From: Harmothoe impar
Taxonomy: Eukaryota > Annelida > Polychaeta > Phyllodocida > Polynoidae
Length of the DNA stretch: 64,000 nucleotides
Direction: 5' to 3'
Assembly (NCBI GenBank): GCA_947462335.1
Contig: OX381714.1
Span: 17,084,618 to 17,148,617, forward strand
Shown: one piece after another, positions 1-11,175 of the stretch
How the letters are laid out: each line of letters begins with the position of its first letter
How positions within the stretch are numbered: the stretch's first letter is position 1
Program-made: the position numbers and the translations under genes
Notes under the pieces: model-generated
What the model was told of the DNA's origin: nothing
Databases searched by the model: none
Seen by the model: only the letters and a program-made list of their open reading frames with translations

Positions 1-2301
1 AATACCCGACTAAGTGAGTCATTGTGGAGTGTTGTGACTTGGGTAACCACTGTGTCCTCCATACCATAGTGCTGTGGTTTCTACACATGCTTCGGTCACA
101 ACCATTCTCACTGTTTGCCCTTTAATGGTTGCATCCAACCTAAAGAGTTTTTAGTATAGTTTATGCATGATGCATGGACTAGGTCGCAAGTGTTGCATTC
201 AAGCACAGTGCCTTTCCTATGGTGGTTATGTGAACGATTTTTCTAGTAGAGTGGTGATGGTATATCCAGTATTGTCACTATCCAATTCTTACTGCTAATA
301 CGGGATTGAGACTGTGTAGAGTATAATGTAGGAAAATGTGAAATGTGTGCTTAATCAGGGTTATAGAAATGCATCTAATCCTGAATTAGATATGCTCCGT
401 TTATAAAGGGGGCCCTTTTGTTATCAATGGAGGATGAGGAGGGCTGCAATACGATCACTCCCCTTACCCATACGCTAGTGTACGCTCTGTTAGAATGTGT
501 CACTTTTTGAACGTATGTGACCTAGAGGTGACAAATAACAATGCACCGCCCTTTGGTTGCCCGTCGGTGTTACCTCTCACTACCTCGTGATGGATGGGTA
601 ATGTGCTAATTGTTCACACGGACATGTCTATGTGTCAATTTGTACAGTGTTTCGACGATTGACAGAACTAAAAGAAGCGCCACTATTTAAAATACCAAGG
701 CGGAAAACGATGAAAAACAACAGTTTTTTTAAAAATTTAATTATCCACTTGTATTTTACAGAATATATCCAATATCCAGGGTAACTTTCCGGGCGCCCTT
801 CAATTTGATGGGGCTGTTACCCCTCAGTCTCAGACCCCGACTCTATAATAGCAGAGTCTGGGCAAACTCATATAAATAACTTGTTTCACTAACTTTTCCT
901 CAGGAGTTGACCAATCAAATCCTGTACACTAATTCCTGTGCACAGCCTGACAGGATATAACAATCTAAGTATAGCAGTTCCACCACTCCCATTTGGAGCC
1001 CTTGTGGTGGAAAAATGTACTGGTTGAGCGAGTTTGTTACCCCTTGGACCTTATGCAAGGGACGTGCACGTTCAAAAAAGTGTTAAATAATTATGGGTGA
1101 TTCAGACACAACAATGATGTAGCATTTACTCTAAACCCCATTACATGTCTTTTACTATCGTAACTCTGGTACACCTATAAATTTCGAGAGCCTGTTGTAT
1201 TGGACCTTTGACCCCATTATGGCGAGGTAATCGACCACTGCCTAATAACAATCGAATTAACAGATTAATTACTCTGAGCCTCACTCGACCATACGGAACG
1301 TAATTGACCATTGTTCCTAAAACAGACCCTATAATGAGTGGCTATTGTTACATGTTATAGTGTGGTTACACTGCATGACTTGCCGATACGTGGGTATCTG
1401 ATAAAGGATTAAAGGTGGCTTAGTTAAACGATGTAAGACCTTCTGGAGGTAAGTAGTTAAACCAATAGTCATTATACAAATATCTATGCCTCATGTTTAA
1501 TATGTATCATTACTTTCTGCACAATCCATTACATCTTTGTTAGATTGTATCTAAGGTGTAATCCAAAATAAGATCACACATGTACAGTTAAAGGCCGCTG
1601 CCCTAGAATAAGCCGCAAAGCTTAAAGACAGACCATCGTTGTTATTCTATTTTAATCCTTTGTAATACACCTAAGTAAAACCTAAGTAAAGAAACAGAGA
1701 TATTAATGTACTTTCACTTTTAGGATCATAGAGAGAGGACTTAGTCTTGCCATGAGAGATAATACTGTCTTGTTTTGGTAACTACAGGATTAATACTTGT
1801 CGTGAAGGATAAGTATCACATGTCAATTACTATACCACTCATGTAAGATGAGATAGAATAAATGATAAATATATGAAGAAAAGACAAAAAAACTCATCTG
1901 AATTGACATGACGTTACCCTTTAATCAGTCCAATTCCAAACTCTCAGACACAACTTTCCTCAGTTGACAAGATTAACATGTACAAGGGGGCCTGAGGCCG
2001 TGGACAGACTCTAGGTTATTAGGGGATGTAAATGAGGTCACGTGGCCTTGTTCACACATCACGTGACACACCACGTGTTCCGCCAGGTGCCTGCAGGTGG
2101 CAGCACCAGCTGGTGCATGCCGGGTAAAACACACACCATGCTGCTGGTGTCAAGGCTGTATTGATCAAAGTCACTTTGGACATTTATATACTCCATACCT
2201 ACTCAACATGATGTACACGTGTAGCTATGTCTTACAAGTATAGCTCATTCATGTAAATCATGGAGAACTATATCAGTAATGCAGTTCATGTATATATGGT
2301 G
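1..2301. other. AT-rich stretch without a supported gene
   Basis: I see no long open frame, no RNA gene and no clear element ends here. Short GC-richer words such as CACCGCCCTTTGG (near 543) recur elsewhere in the window (10717, 12200) and may be eroded copies of a short repeat. Confidence 0.6.
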
Positions 2302-2471
2302 TTTAGAGAGAGAAAAAGAGAGACAGAGAGACAGAGACAGAGCCAGAGCCAGAGACGGACACAGAGAGACAGAGAGAGACAGCCCGACAGACAGACAGAC
2401 AGACAGACAGGCAGACAGATAAAGACAGACAGAGAGGGGCAGGGTGAGGGAGACGTGGAGAGGGAGAGAGA
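2302..2471. repeat. Purine-rich AGAC/ACAG microsatellite
   Basis: A run of about 170 bases made almost only of A and G with periodic C. It includes a clean block of ACAG tetramers near 2391-2412 and GAGA-rich flanks. Open frames across it on both strands are low-complexity by-products (Arg/Gln/Asp or Ser/Leu/Cys repeats), not genes. Confidence 0.9.
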
Positions 2472-3242
2472 ACAATTAATACTTATCTTTAGTTATGTTC
2501 ATTATGCTCGCCAGCAGAATCATACAACTTAACTACAATCACTTTAACATACCATACAACCTTAGTGAAATCCCCATAACCTTAAGATAGGAGGAGCTGT
2601 GCCTATATATAGCTCATTGATAAAAAGCAAAGTATAGCGATTATTTGATCCTGACATTTAGAATATTCGATATTTCATGATTTGCAAGCTCAATGAATGT
2701 GCTCCTAACAGCACTGGTGTTAGCTAAACCCTGCATTGGCATCTTGGCTCTATTCTTAGAAAATAACAATTTTAATGAACACTTTCGCGTCTCTGAAGCT
2801 TTTCCTGATAGACTAAAAATATCACATTGAGTCACAATGGGAGTTATCAATTGTCTGTCGCACGCTCTGCAAACGGATCCTTTGGAAGGATGAAAATCAA
2901 ACCGTCTTGACAAAACCTGAGCTGGCGGATTCACTCATGAATGTGTCTGTTAAATACTGCCGGAGGTGGATCCCTTTTATACTCACCAGGGGCACACAAT
3001 GACTTGACTGGGGTCTGTTTCGATGTATCCAGCGCCATCTTGTACATCCAACATCTGGAATACTAGTCTCAGTCCATTTTACTGTATTCAATGTAGAATA
3101 ACATGCAATTAAAATAATTGATTAAAAGAATCAAGATTATTTTATCATAGAAATCTGAATTGTGACTTACAAATGTATAGGCCTACAATCTTGTATTATA
3201 GACCATATCTGCAGTGATTCAAGGCAGTGGCTCTGCCATATA
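2472..3242. other. Intergenic, no supported gene
   Basis: Short open frames on the minus strand (2641-2934, 2897-3091) are not recognisable. A canonical-looking splice donor sits on the minus strand at 2981-2986, but I could not join it in frame to a partner exon. Confidence 0.5.
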
Positions 3243-3407
3243 CTGTGAAAGTACTTTATTTTGCTGGGTATATATTTTCGCGATTTTCGCGGAAATGAAA
3301 AATCCGCGACATTTTTATATACCTAAGTATGGAATAAATACCCGCGAAATTGCCAAATTTCACTCTTCCGCGAAAATTTACACCCGTGAAAATAAGTACT
3401 TTCACAG
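3243..3407. mobile_element. 165-bp TA-flanked inverted-repeat element (MITE)
   Basis: The left end begins CTGTGAAAGTACTTTATTTT. The right end is its inverse with few changes (AAATAAGTACTTTCACAG). TA dinucleotides flank both ends (3241-3242 and 3408-3409), as in Tc1/mariner-type insertions. The interior is rich in CGCGAAA words in both orientations. There is no coding capacity, so it would depend on a transposase made elsewhere. Superfamily assignment is inferred from the TA flank only. Confidence 0.75.
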
Positions 3408-3409
3408 TA

Positions 3410-5264
3410 GTGCTATCATGGTCATGTAAACATGCACCCTGTCCTACCCCCTATTCCCTACCCCACGTCCTTATATGATGTAACTACGTATACTAATGTG
3501 GACACATACAGAGCTAGCCATGACCACGTCCCACGTACGCAGCTGGTACGGGCAAGGTGTCAAACAAGGTCAGCCACAGGTCAACTAGGACATCCATGTG
3601 ACAACTGTGTGGGCTCTCAGTGAATGAATTAACACGGGTGACTGGCAAACAGCGGGAATACAAGCTCTAGTTCTGTAACATGAACACTAATAGTTTAGTA
3701 GTGATGGAATAGTCCCACAGATTTTGTCAATAATGATACTCGTTATCAACTAAGCAAAATTGCTACTTTCGACCAACTTCGATTTGTGCTTGTTTGTTTG
3801 CAGTTGCATGTACCTTATTTAGTCGGCAGAGGGACCCAGTGTCCATTGACCTCGTCACCATGGTGGTGATATACCGTGGGACTGTATTGGGATTGGGCGC
3901 ATGAAGGATTGCAGGTATGGTGTATGTCCAGGGCATTACCAGTTGACTACATGCTGGAATGTAATATGTCAATGTTGGTGTATCATATCATCATATAGAC
4001 CTAGCTCATCATGGATTGTGGCGTTATTGGTATAGGCCGCTACACATGCCAATTCATTTTGGACGGACATTCTATTCCCCTGAAATCATTGTAACACAAA
4101 ACGCAAATTGGTGGTTATATCAAAGAGCAATGAATTATAAGAGGGTCCCTGATGAATAGAGTGTACAGCCAATGGCGACTACTGATGACCTGTTTACTCA
4201 ATCACAGATAAACCCACATTTAATGTGGTGAAATATGCCTTTGCCTTCATTGTTCTATTTTTGCTCGTTTCTTTCTATAACCAGGTTATATTTCGAGCAA
4301 ATCTAATCAGAAGTATTGAGTTTTAAAATTCAATATAAATATTTAACGATTACTGACTGATCAGGGTTATTGCATGCTGGATCACTCCTTTTTTGGGAAT
4401 TTTAGGATATTGTCATCGCCGAAGTACATTATAAACTTAGGCCTACATATGGGAGAATACCTATTAAAAGGAGAATCCTTTAGTATAATTAAATTTTGCT
4501 CTCTGGTTATACCTTGAAAATTCATTTCTAAACGGTAGCTCCATGCCTACATGTGTCCTTGGGGTACTAAGCTTAATATCACCAAGACAAAGAAATGTCA
4601 AGAGTGTTCAGCATTCTGCATTGTAATGGAAATAATCTATAGGTTCATTGACTAGAGCTCTTCATTTCAAAGTACAAAATAAGTTTATCTATCCTGCAAT
4701 AGATATGGGCCCCGGGCCCGTGCACATGGGGATTGAGGGCAGCCGCCCCTTGCCAGATGTCTCCTAAACCATTTTCTGCCTAATATCATGATTGATTGAA
4801 ATTTCTAGCTGCTGCAATCTCAGGATAGTTCTTAATCAGGATATACCTGAGTTCTGCACCAGTTGTGGCATCTGATTTCACTCAGACACAAGTTTGGCCA
4901 AGTGCTTCACAGAGGGTGGTAGACATATATAGGTTTCCTACAGTGGCTACACTGTCAGTGATACTACTCAACATCAGATTGGGAGTGTACTGGATTGGAT
5001 CTTAAATAACCTGTTATTTTGGCCTGCTATGGTTCTGATGATTCAGCTAGACTCTTATTAGTTAATATATATCATTAAATATAACCTTTGGGGTCTCAGC
5101 TAACCTTCAAATCAATAAGTGACTGGAATGTTATAGTGCCAATATGCTAAGTAGTCATAGCATTAAAACACAAGCAGCTTCTAGGGTGGCAGGCAATGAG
5201 TCTAGACTACTATAAAATCATTTATAGCTAATCTAAGGTGTGTAATATTCACTTCCTTGTGTCT
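3410..5264. other. Intergenic, nothing recognised
   Basis: No open frame of note, no clear repeat boundaries. A GGGCCC double palindrome occurs near 4709-4720. Confidence 0.6.
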
Positions 5265-5800
5265 CAGGTAATTTACATTTCCTGTATGCTGCACCTTAGC
5301 AGTTTACTAGACACAAATCCCTCCACAGCCAACTCCATTAAAGTTTTACACCATCTTGTAGAGATACGGCCATAACGTCTTGTTCAGAGACCTGCAGTGG
5401 TGTGGGGGGCAGGCAAGGTCAGGTTAGTCATGCAATGTCACATGCACAGCCCTTCCTGTATGCCCCTCCAGCTTTGTTTTCATATACTGATTTATCTACT
5501 ATGTTTTTCTCCTTTTGCCATGTAGTATCAGCTTTATATATTCTTCTATCATAACTTTTTTAATAACTACTTTTGGTCTATTCATAGAACTGTTTATATG
5601 TTATTTTCCCAAGAATCCCCCTTCTCCTTTTTTATACAGTACATGTATCTATCATATATTTGTTCGTGCTGCCTATGTTACTTCTCCTGTTTGCCTCAGC
5701 AGCTTCAGCTGTCCCTATTCCCATCACCGAAGTGCTTTTCATTCACTATGGTGTCTTTTTGTAACAGACTCTCTCTTTTCATGACTGTCCGGAAGCCATG
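5265..5800 (-). repeat. Dispersed repeat family A, minus-oriented copy
   Basis: Read on the minus strand, this segment matches 18745-19275 and 31165-31700 in the same order of landmarks: a CATGACTAACCTGACCTTGC-like block, an AACAAGGC block, CTTTAATGGAGTTGGCTGAG, and a GCAGCATACA block. The copies are clearly diverged. The T-rich open frames at 5515-5966 lie partly inside it and look non-coding. The class of repeat is unknown; no terminal repeats were seen. Confidence 0.65.
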
Positions 5801-6427
5801 GAGACAGCCTAACAGAGTAGGATACAGTGTCCTTTTTTATCTACAACCTGTCTGGAAATTCAAGCAAAGCCAACATGCCACTCATAGCAGAACCTTTTTA
5901 TTGTCTATTTCTTTCAAAATGGCTACCACCCATGTATTGGTGTTTACAAAAACAGAAACACGTTGATTATGTCGAATTTTAGTCTGATTGGGGTTTAAGG
6001 AGAAACATTTTTACATGTTTAAGCTCAATGCTGTCCTGTACTAAACACATCCATATGTACCTGCGCTCTTCTCACAGGTTGACACCTGCCAATGTACACA
6101 AGACGATGTTACATTAAAGCAGCTCTCAGGCTAAGCTGTAGACTGATATATGGCAGCACATATGGTTAGTAGAGTACGCATCCCTACGCAGCGTTAGATC
6201 ACTACATTAATCCATTAACCCGGGAAGCATATTTATCTAATGTTGGTTTAATGCAATATGTCCTTTTCTCGTTGTGATACATAAATGCAGCTCTAGCTAG
6301 CATGCATCAGCTCGAAGGGTCTGCATGATGCGAGCCACTGTATTCAGCACTGTATTCATGAATCGATGAAGTATATTACCTCTTTACGGACGGCTTGTTG
6401 TATAATGGCAACATTTGTCATGTGATA
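5801..6427. other. Intergenic, nothing recognised
   Basis: No supported gene. A small region of GCATGCATCAG / GCATGATGCGAG half-palindromes lies near 6300-6340. Confidence 0.5.
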
Positions 6428-6433
6428 CATCAG

Positions 6434-7011
6434 GGTCAGTCTCATGAGTTTGTAACAGTTAAAACGTCTTTGACCGGTGGCGTCTTTGACCGGTGGCGTC
6501 TTTGACCGGTGGCATCTTTGACCGGTGGCGTCTTTAACCGGTGGCGTCTTTGACCGGGTATGTGATTAAAATGAAGAAAAAAGTAGTATATAGTAAAGAA
6601 ATTTAAGCTTCAACTTCTTCATGTAATAAACAGTCTATGGTTGTTTTACCCAATTAAAAAGAAAAAATTTTAATGCACATATTAAGGGTTCCTTTTGGGC
6701 TTTTTTTCTTCAGCCGGTCAAAGACGTCACCGGTCAAAGACGACGCCGGTCAAAGACGTTTCAACTGTTACAAACTCATGAGACTGAGCCAGTAACATAA
6801 ATATATGAAATATATCAATTTTAAATAATGCCTCGAAATGATGTGTTATAACATATTATACAATAAATTTACCCATTTCTTTACTATACACTACTTTTTT
6901 CTTCATTTTAATCACATACCCGGTCAAAGACGCCACCGGTCAAAGACGCCACCGGTCAAAGACGCCACCGGTCAAAGACGTTTGAACTGTTACAAACTCA
7001 TGAGACTGAGC
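6434..7011. mobile_element. Foldback-type DNA element with tandem 16-bp arms
   Basis: The left arm starts GGTCAGTCTCATGAG and the right arm ends with its inverse, CTCATGAGACTGAGC. Both arms carry repeated GCGTCTTTGACCGGTG units (about six on the left; about four, inverted, on the right), followed inward by a shared unique stretch (an AATGAAGAAAAAAGTAGT segment and its inverse). A third, shorter copy of the right arm sits inside at 6714-6787. The direct duplication CATCAG flanks the element (6428-6433 and 7012-7017). Long terminal inverted repeats made of tandem units are the hallmark of foldback elements. It has no protein-coding capacity. Confidence 0.85.
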
Positions 7012-7017
7012 CATCAG

Positions 7018-7166
7018 TGCAGCCCCGGCGACCATTAAGCATCATGCCTACCCTTTCAGAGTGTATCAACCTTGTAGACTCAGCATGATGCTTGAATGCG
7101 GCAATTGCGAGTTAGGTATCATGACGACCAAGGGTATGATGTTATAAATACGGCACTGTGCCGCCC
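7018..7166. repeat. Short GCATCATGC palindromic words
   Basis: GCATCATGC (near 7030) and its inverse-like GCATGATGC (near 7083) bracket about 60 bases. Similar words occur at 160-180, 6300-6340, 10750-10770 and 12140-12265, hinting at an eroded palindromic repeat family. Confidence 0.35.
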
Positions 7167-7168
7167 TA

Positions 7169-7336
7169 AGGGAGTGTTCATTTATTAGTTACAGGGGAGT
7201 CGTGTGTTTGGGGGGGAGGGCAAAAAAATTCTTCAGCGCCTTCACCAAGGAGATGCGAAATACTCCACCCTGCTCAAGGGGGGGACGTAAAAATATTTTG
7301 CACCTCCGCCCCACAATTAATAAATGAACACTCCCT
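7169..7336. mobile_element. 168-bp TA-flanked inverted-repeat element (MITE)
   Basis: The termini are AGGGAGTGTTCATTTATTA and its near-perfect inverse (TAATAAATGAACACTCCCT). TA lies outside both ends (7167-7168 and 7337-7338). The interior has a G-run and an A-run and no open frame. The right-hand TA also abuts the next element. Confidence 0.85.
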
Positions 7337-7338
7337 TA

Positions 7339-8897
7339 AAGACCACATCCGGAGGTTTTGAACGAACTGATGAAACCAGAATATGTAATTCAAATCATAT
7401 TGTTTTAAATCATTCTTTCATTAACATAGCAAGAATATACAAATAAAGCGTTTTTTCTACAAACCTAGATAAACTCCCCAAATATTGAATTGAAAAACGT
7501 GTGCTTTCCCTTGTTCCCACAAGGGTGCATTAAAGTGAATGGTAATGAACACTGATCCATGACCCCGTTGCTAAGGAGGCATAGTAGTGCAGGTATCAGG
7601 GGGTGAGATACAACAGAGAGAGGGGGGGGGGGTTCTTGGACTGTGACCTCTAGGTAAGGGACCTCTCAATCAGCCAGTCATATATAAATATATAGAGCCA
7701 TACACATATCATGAGGTACACATCGTCACAGGGATTTAATATGATATATTGTATAGTGAAAGTTATCGATCACTATTGCCCAGGGATGATTAAAATTAGA
7801 GTTTAATGTATTGACCCTGGTCTGTGGCTACCATGATGAGGTTACCTAACTTCGAGCAGCCTGTGTTTGCCTACACTGATAATTCAGAGATCTATATTAT
7901 AACCTTCCCTGGGGTATGACTGTAAGTATGGCCTGACCTGGAGCGAAGGTATTCCATTTGATTACCACCTCACTACCCCTCTACCCCTGCCTCCACAATT
8001 GCAGAGGTTTGAGTTTCCTTTGCTACTACGTCACAGGACCTGGACTGGGGGGCAATCACAGACCTCCACATGGTTGGGTAGTTTCACCATGATAGTACCG
8101 CTACCCCTTTCTATATTTTAATATATTCAAATTGGGTCGTTATAATTTCTAGTCTTCACTATAATGATACTTAGTAGGTGTTGTATGACAGTGTGCATCT
8201 CATTTACAGAGATATGTATATTTTTATAATAATTCCTATCAGTGTATCAATTTAATTGTGTGAGATATGGCTCATATACCCTACAGAGTATCACCCACGT
8301 GGCTTTTGTTTGCCTCCCACTGTTCTATTATTGGGTGCAATCTACAACTCTCACCTCTGCTATACCACCACATACAGTGGGCCGTTCTCAGGTAGGGTCC
8401 TGAGGCAAGGCCGGGGGGGGGGGACTCCCTTAGCTTTGGTTACCATGTGTGTAACATGATATCAAGGTTCAGGGTACATTCTGGGGCCTTTTAATTAAGT
8501 AAGGGATTGAGAGGGGGTTTCGATGAAATTAGTGCTAGTTTGTTGAATTAACTCTTGCAATAAGGGTACCAAATTTGTGGCTAAGTTCACACATACATGT
8601 ATTTTCTATAGAAAATATGGGGGGTGCCCCCCCCCTCCCCATTGGGTTGGTTGTCACCCAATTTGCAGTCACATTGGGTATTGGGGCTGTGCTTCATGTG
8701 CTTCTCACTGGGGACAGCACATCCACTGAAATTTCGGATCTGAGGTCTCATGGAGGGGCTCCAAGTAAACCAAGTATTAAATAAATAAATATAGCTCCCC
8801 AGGAGTTAATTTTATTTTTTAAAGAATTCAGTTAATATGCCTAGTCACCTGTTTACAATAGCGACATTGCCATGTAAGGACCTCCGGAAATGGTCTT
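7339..8897. mobile_element. 1.56-kb candidate TA-flanked DNA element
   Basis: The left terminus AAGACCACATCCGGAGGT is matched by an inverted right terminus (ACCTCCGGAAATGGTCTT) with two or three mismatches. TA lies outside each end (7337-7338 and 8898-8899). The interior has no recognisable transposase. It holds homopolymeric G and C runs (7623-7632, 8411-8420, 8630-8637) and a few short open frames I do not believe. The call rests only on the terminal match, so it could be chance plus a shared short repeat. Confidence 0.5.
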
Positions 8898-8899
8898 TA

Positions 8900-9989
8900 A
8901 GGGTTAAAGCCCTGTGCTATTCTCAATAGGTGAATCAACAGAAAGAAACATAATGGTTTTACATGGAGATATCAAATTTCCTAATGAGAAATCTCTATAA
9001 ACCGTTCTTTCTAAACGGAAATTAGATTTTCCCCACACACAATAAATAATAGCTACCTGTCACCACATCTGCTACCAGGATTACTGCCTAATCCATGTGC
9101 ATGACAATTAAAGAGTGTTTTGTATCAGTAATTCCAATGGGAGACAGGGACTAGGAGGCTTACCCAGTAGTAAACCAGCTTAGCCGTTTGTCAAGAGGAT
9201 ATTGACATCAGCCTCAGTCAGGGTAGTCTCAGTTCTCTTACGATATTCTGGAGCACTATACACTAGGGCCAGACTCCATGGTCCATGGTGTATAAATGCA
9301 CCAATCACATAGCATTTGTAAGACTGCATTAATGTAGAGCAGGTTTCAGTTGCATTTCATAATAGTTTCTTGTTACAATAGCAGAAGTACAAATTTCCCT
9401 TAAGTATACAATATTAGATGCTTGCAGATACACTAGCCTTTGTGTTTCAGTATGGGTACTAAGTGAGATAGTTTGACAGTCATCAGTATATAGTATATAT
9501 ATATAGAATACCGATGTAACTCATACATCTACATAACCCCTCACAACACCCATTATAGTTGATAGTTGTGATGATTTGTCTGATGGACACTCTGTCGGTC
9601 ACTTATCAGATTGTTGTCAAAGCAATGGAAGGGCATTCACCTTTAGATCAGCTAAGAGGGAAAATAGCCTGCCCTCGGTAAAGTGAATATGTAGATTACT
9701 AAACATGATGTTCAACGTCAGACAAGTAACATGTTAGAGATCATTGTAAATTATCAGCCACCTCCTATAAACTCAAATAAGTCTGTTATATCTACACAGT
9801 CAGAGAAACACTGTAATCCTTATAGAGTAGTCTTCATTGGAATAAAATCTTTGGTACTCAAAATCCAAGGCAGAGAACACAGAAAAAAATGAATACCAAG
9901 TGATCCATTGAATGCCTTCAGCGGTATTGGTTGTATAGGAAAAGTCCAATTATTGAGAGACTTCAGTTTTGGTAGTCCTCAGATCATGG
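8900..9989. other. Intergenic, nothing recognised
   Basis: No supported gene. A short TA-rich run occurs near 9488-9503. Confidence 0.6.
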
Positions 9990-11175
9990 ATAGTATATGC
10001 CTGAGGCTGGTAATGAGCCCAGTATCAGTCCTACCCACCACTACACCCAGGGGCACAGCACCATAATCACATGGGGGCCATGCCTGGTAACAGTAGCAGC
10101 CACCAGTGATGAACCCACCCTGCTACATTAAGCCTATTACAGCAGCCTGTTGAACACTATGGGACCTGAGGGACTCTGGGAACAGATCTATATACTCCCT
10201 GTGGGATAAGGAAACCCGTCTGAACCTTGTATGAAATTGGCTCATATAGTAGCACAAAATGAGCCCTATCTATAACGATAAATCTGGAGGCATCAGTTGG
10301 CACGGCCATATTGACTCTCATTTTGGCATGTCTCGAGGGATTTAGACTGGCACAAGACTCCCACACAACCTACATTGTGAGATCAGAGCCAAAGGCTGCT
10401 CATGCCAATTTACACATGGTGCTCACGGTCATACGTTTTGTATTCAGAGTAGGTCATCCTTACAGAAATATTAAAATATTTTGGTACTAATATACTCTGC
10501 ACAGTGTGTAATTCCCCTTTAGAAAATAGAATTAACCTCAAAATGTTAACAAAATACTCATGTAAAAGAATCAAGGTGTCTTTCATATCTAAATTACAAA
10601 TGCTACTTTGGTAAAGTGTACTTGAGAAGCACTTAATACATTCACATCCTTTGTAAAAAAACAAACCTGTAAACAATTACAGTATCAACTCTTCAAGGAC
10701 CCAATAATGTTTTAATGTGCCGCCCTTTGGGAGTGTATCATCCATGTAATAAGATAGGCATGATGCATCACAGAACTATGCGGCCATTAAAGAGTAAAAA
10801 GGCCCATTCACTGTATTGCTGATTATCTACAGCTGCAGTCCATACTACCCATACAGAGTGTTACTTATCAGCAGGGTAGCAGATGCTCACTAAGACCACC
10901 TCCGCCTGTTCATCCGCATTGACAAATGTCAGCCACTTCTGTGACTGCTGTGTATTGGGGTGGGATTAGTCCTGGTGTCCACCTGGTCTATATACATGAG
11001 GTATCCCCTAGGGGTGAGCAATGGGGCTGATAGCAGGAGACACTTACAGCTGATGTGTTAAAGCTTGAATCCACTGGGGTAATTCTGGCATTGCACAAGT
11101 ATCCCATCATTTCCATCATGTCCCATTTCAAGAATCTGATCATGGTGGTTGTCATCAAATTGAATCTCAAGTCAG
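9990..11175. repeat. Diverged segment repeated in inverse at 34150-35015
   Basis: Two blocks recur, in reversed order and on the opposite strand, at 34150-35015. The first is 9990-10180 (landmarks CCCAGTATCAGTCCTACCCA, CACCAGTGATGAACCCACCC and a block ending CTGAGGGACTCTG), matching 34845-35015. The second is 10900-11080 (landmarks GGTGGGATTAGTCCTGGTGT, GGGCTGATAGCAGGAGACAC), matching 34165-34375. The second block has a third relative at 15345-15545. No coding sense was recognised. Confidence 0.6.

Noticed and set aside
2245..2532. Open frames of Ser/Leu/Cys or Arg/Gln/Asp repeats
   Set aside because: Produced by the purine-rich microsatellite on either strand.
2641..3091. Minus-strand pair of short ORFs with a good splice donor at 2981-2986 and a Cys-containing stretch (CRACDRQL)
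   Set aside because: The most obvious acceptor joins out of frame and meets a stop. No domain was recognised, so I do not call a gene.
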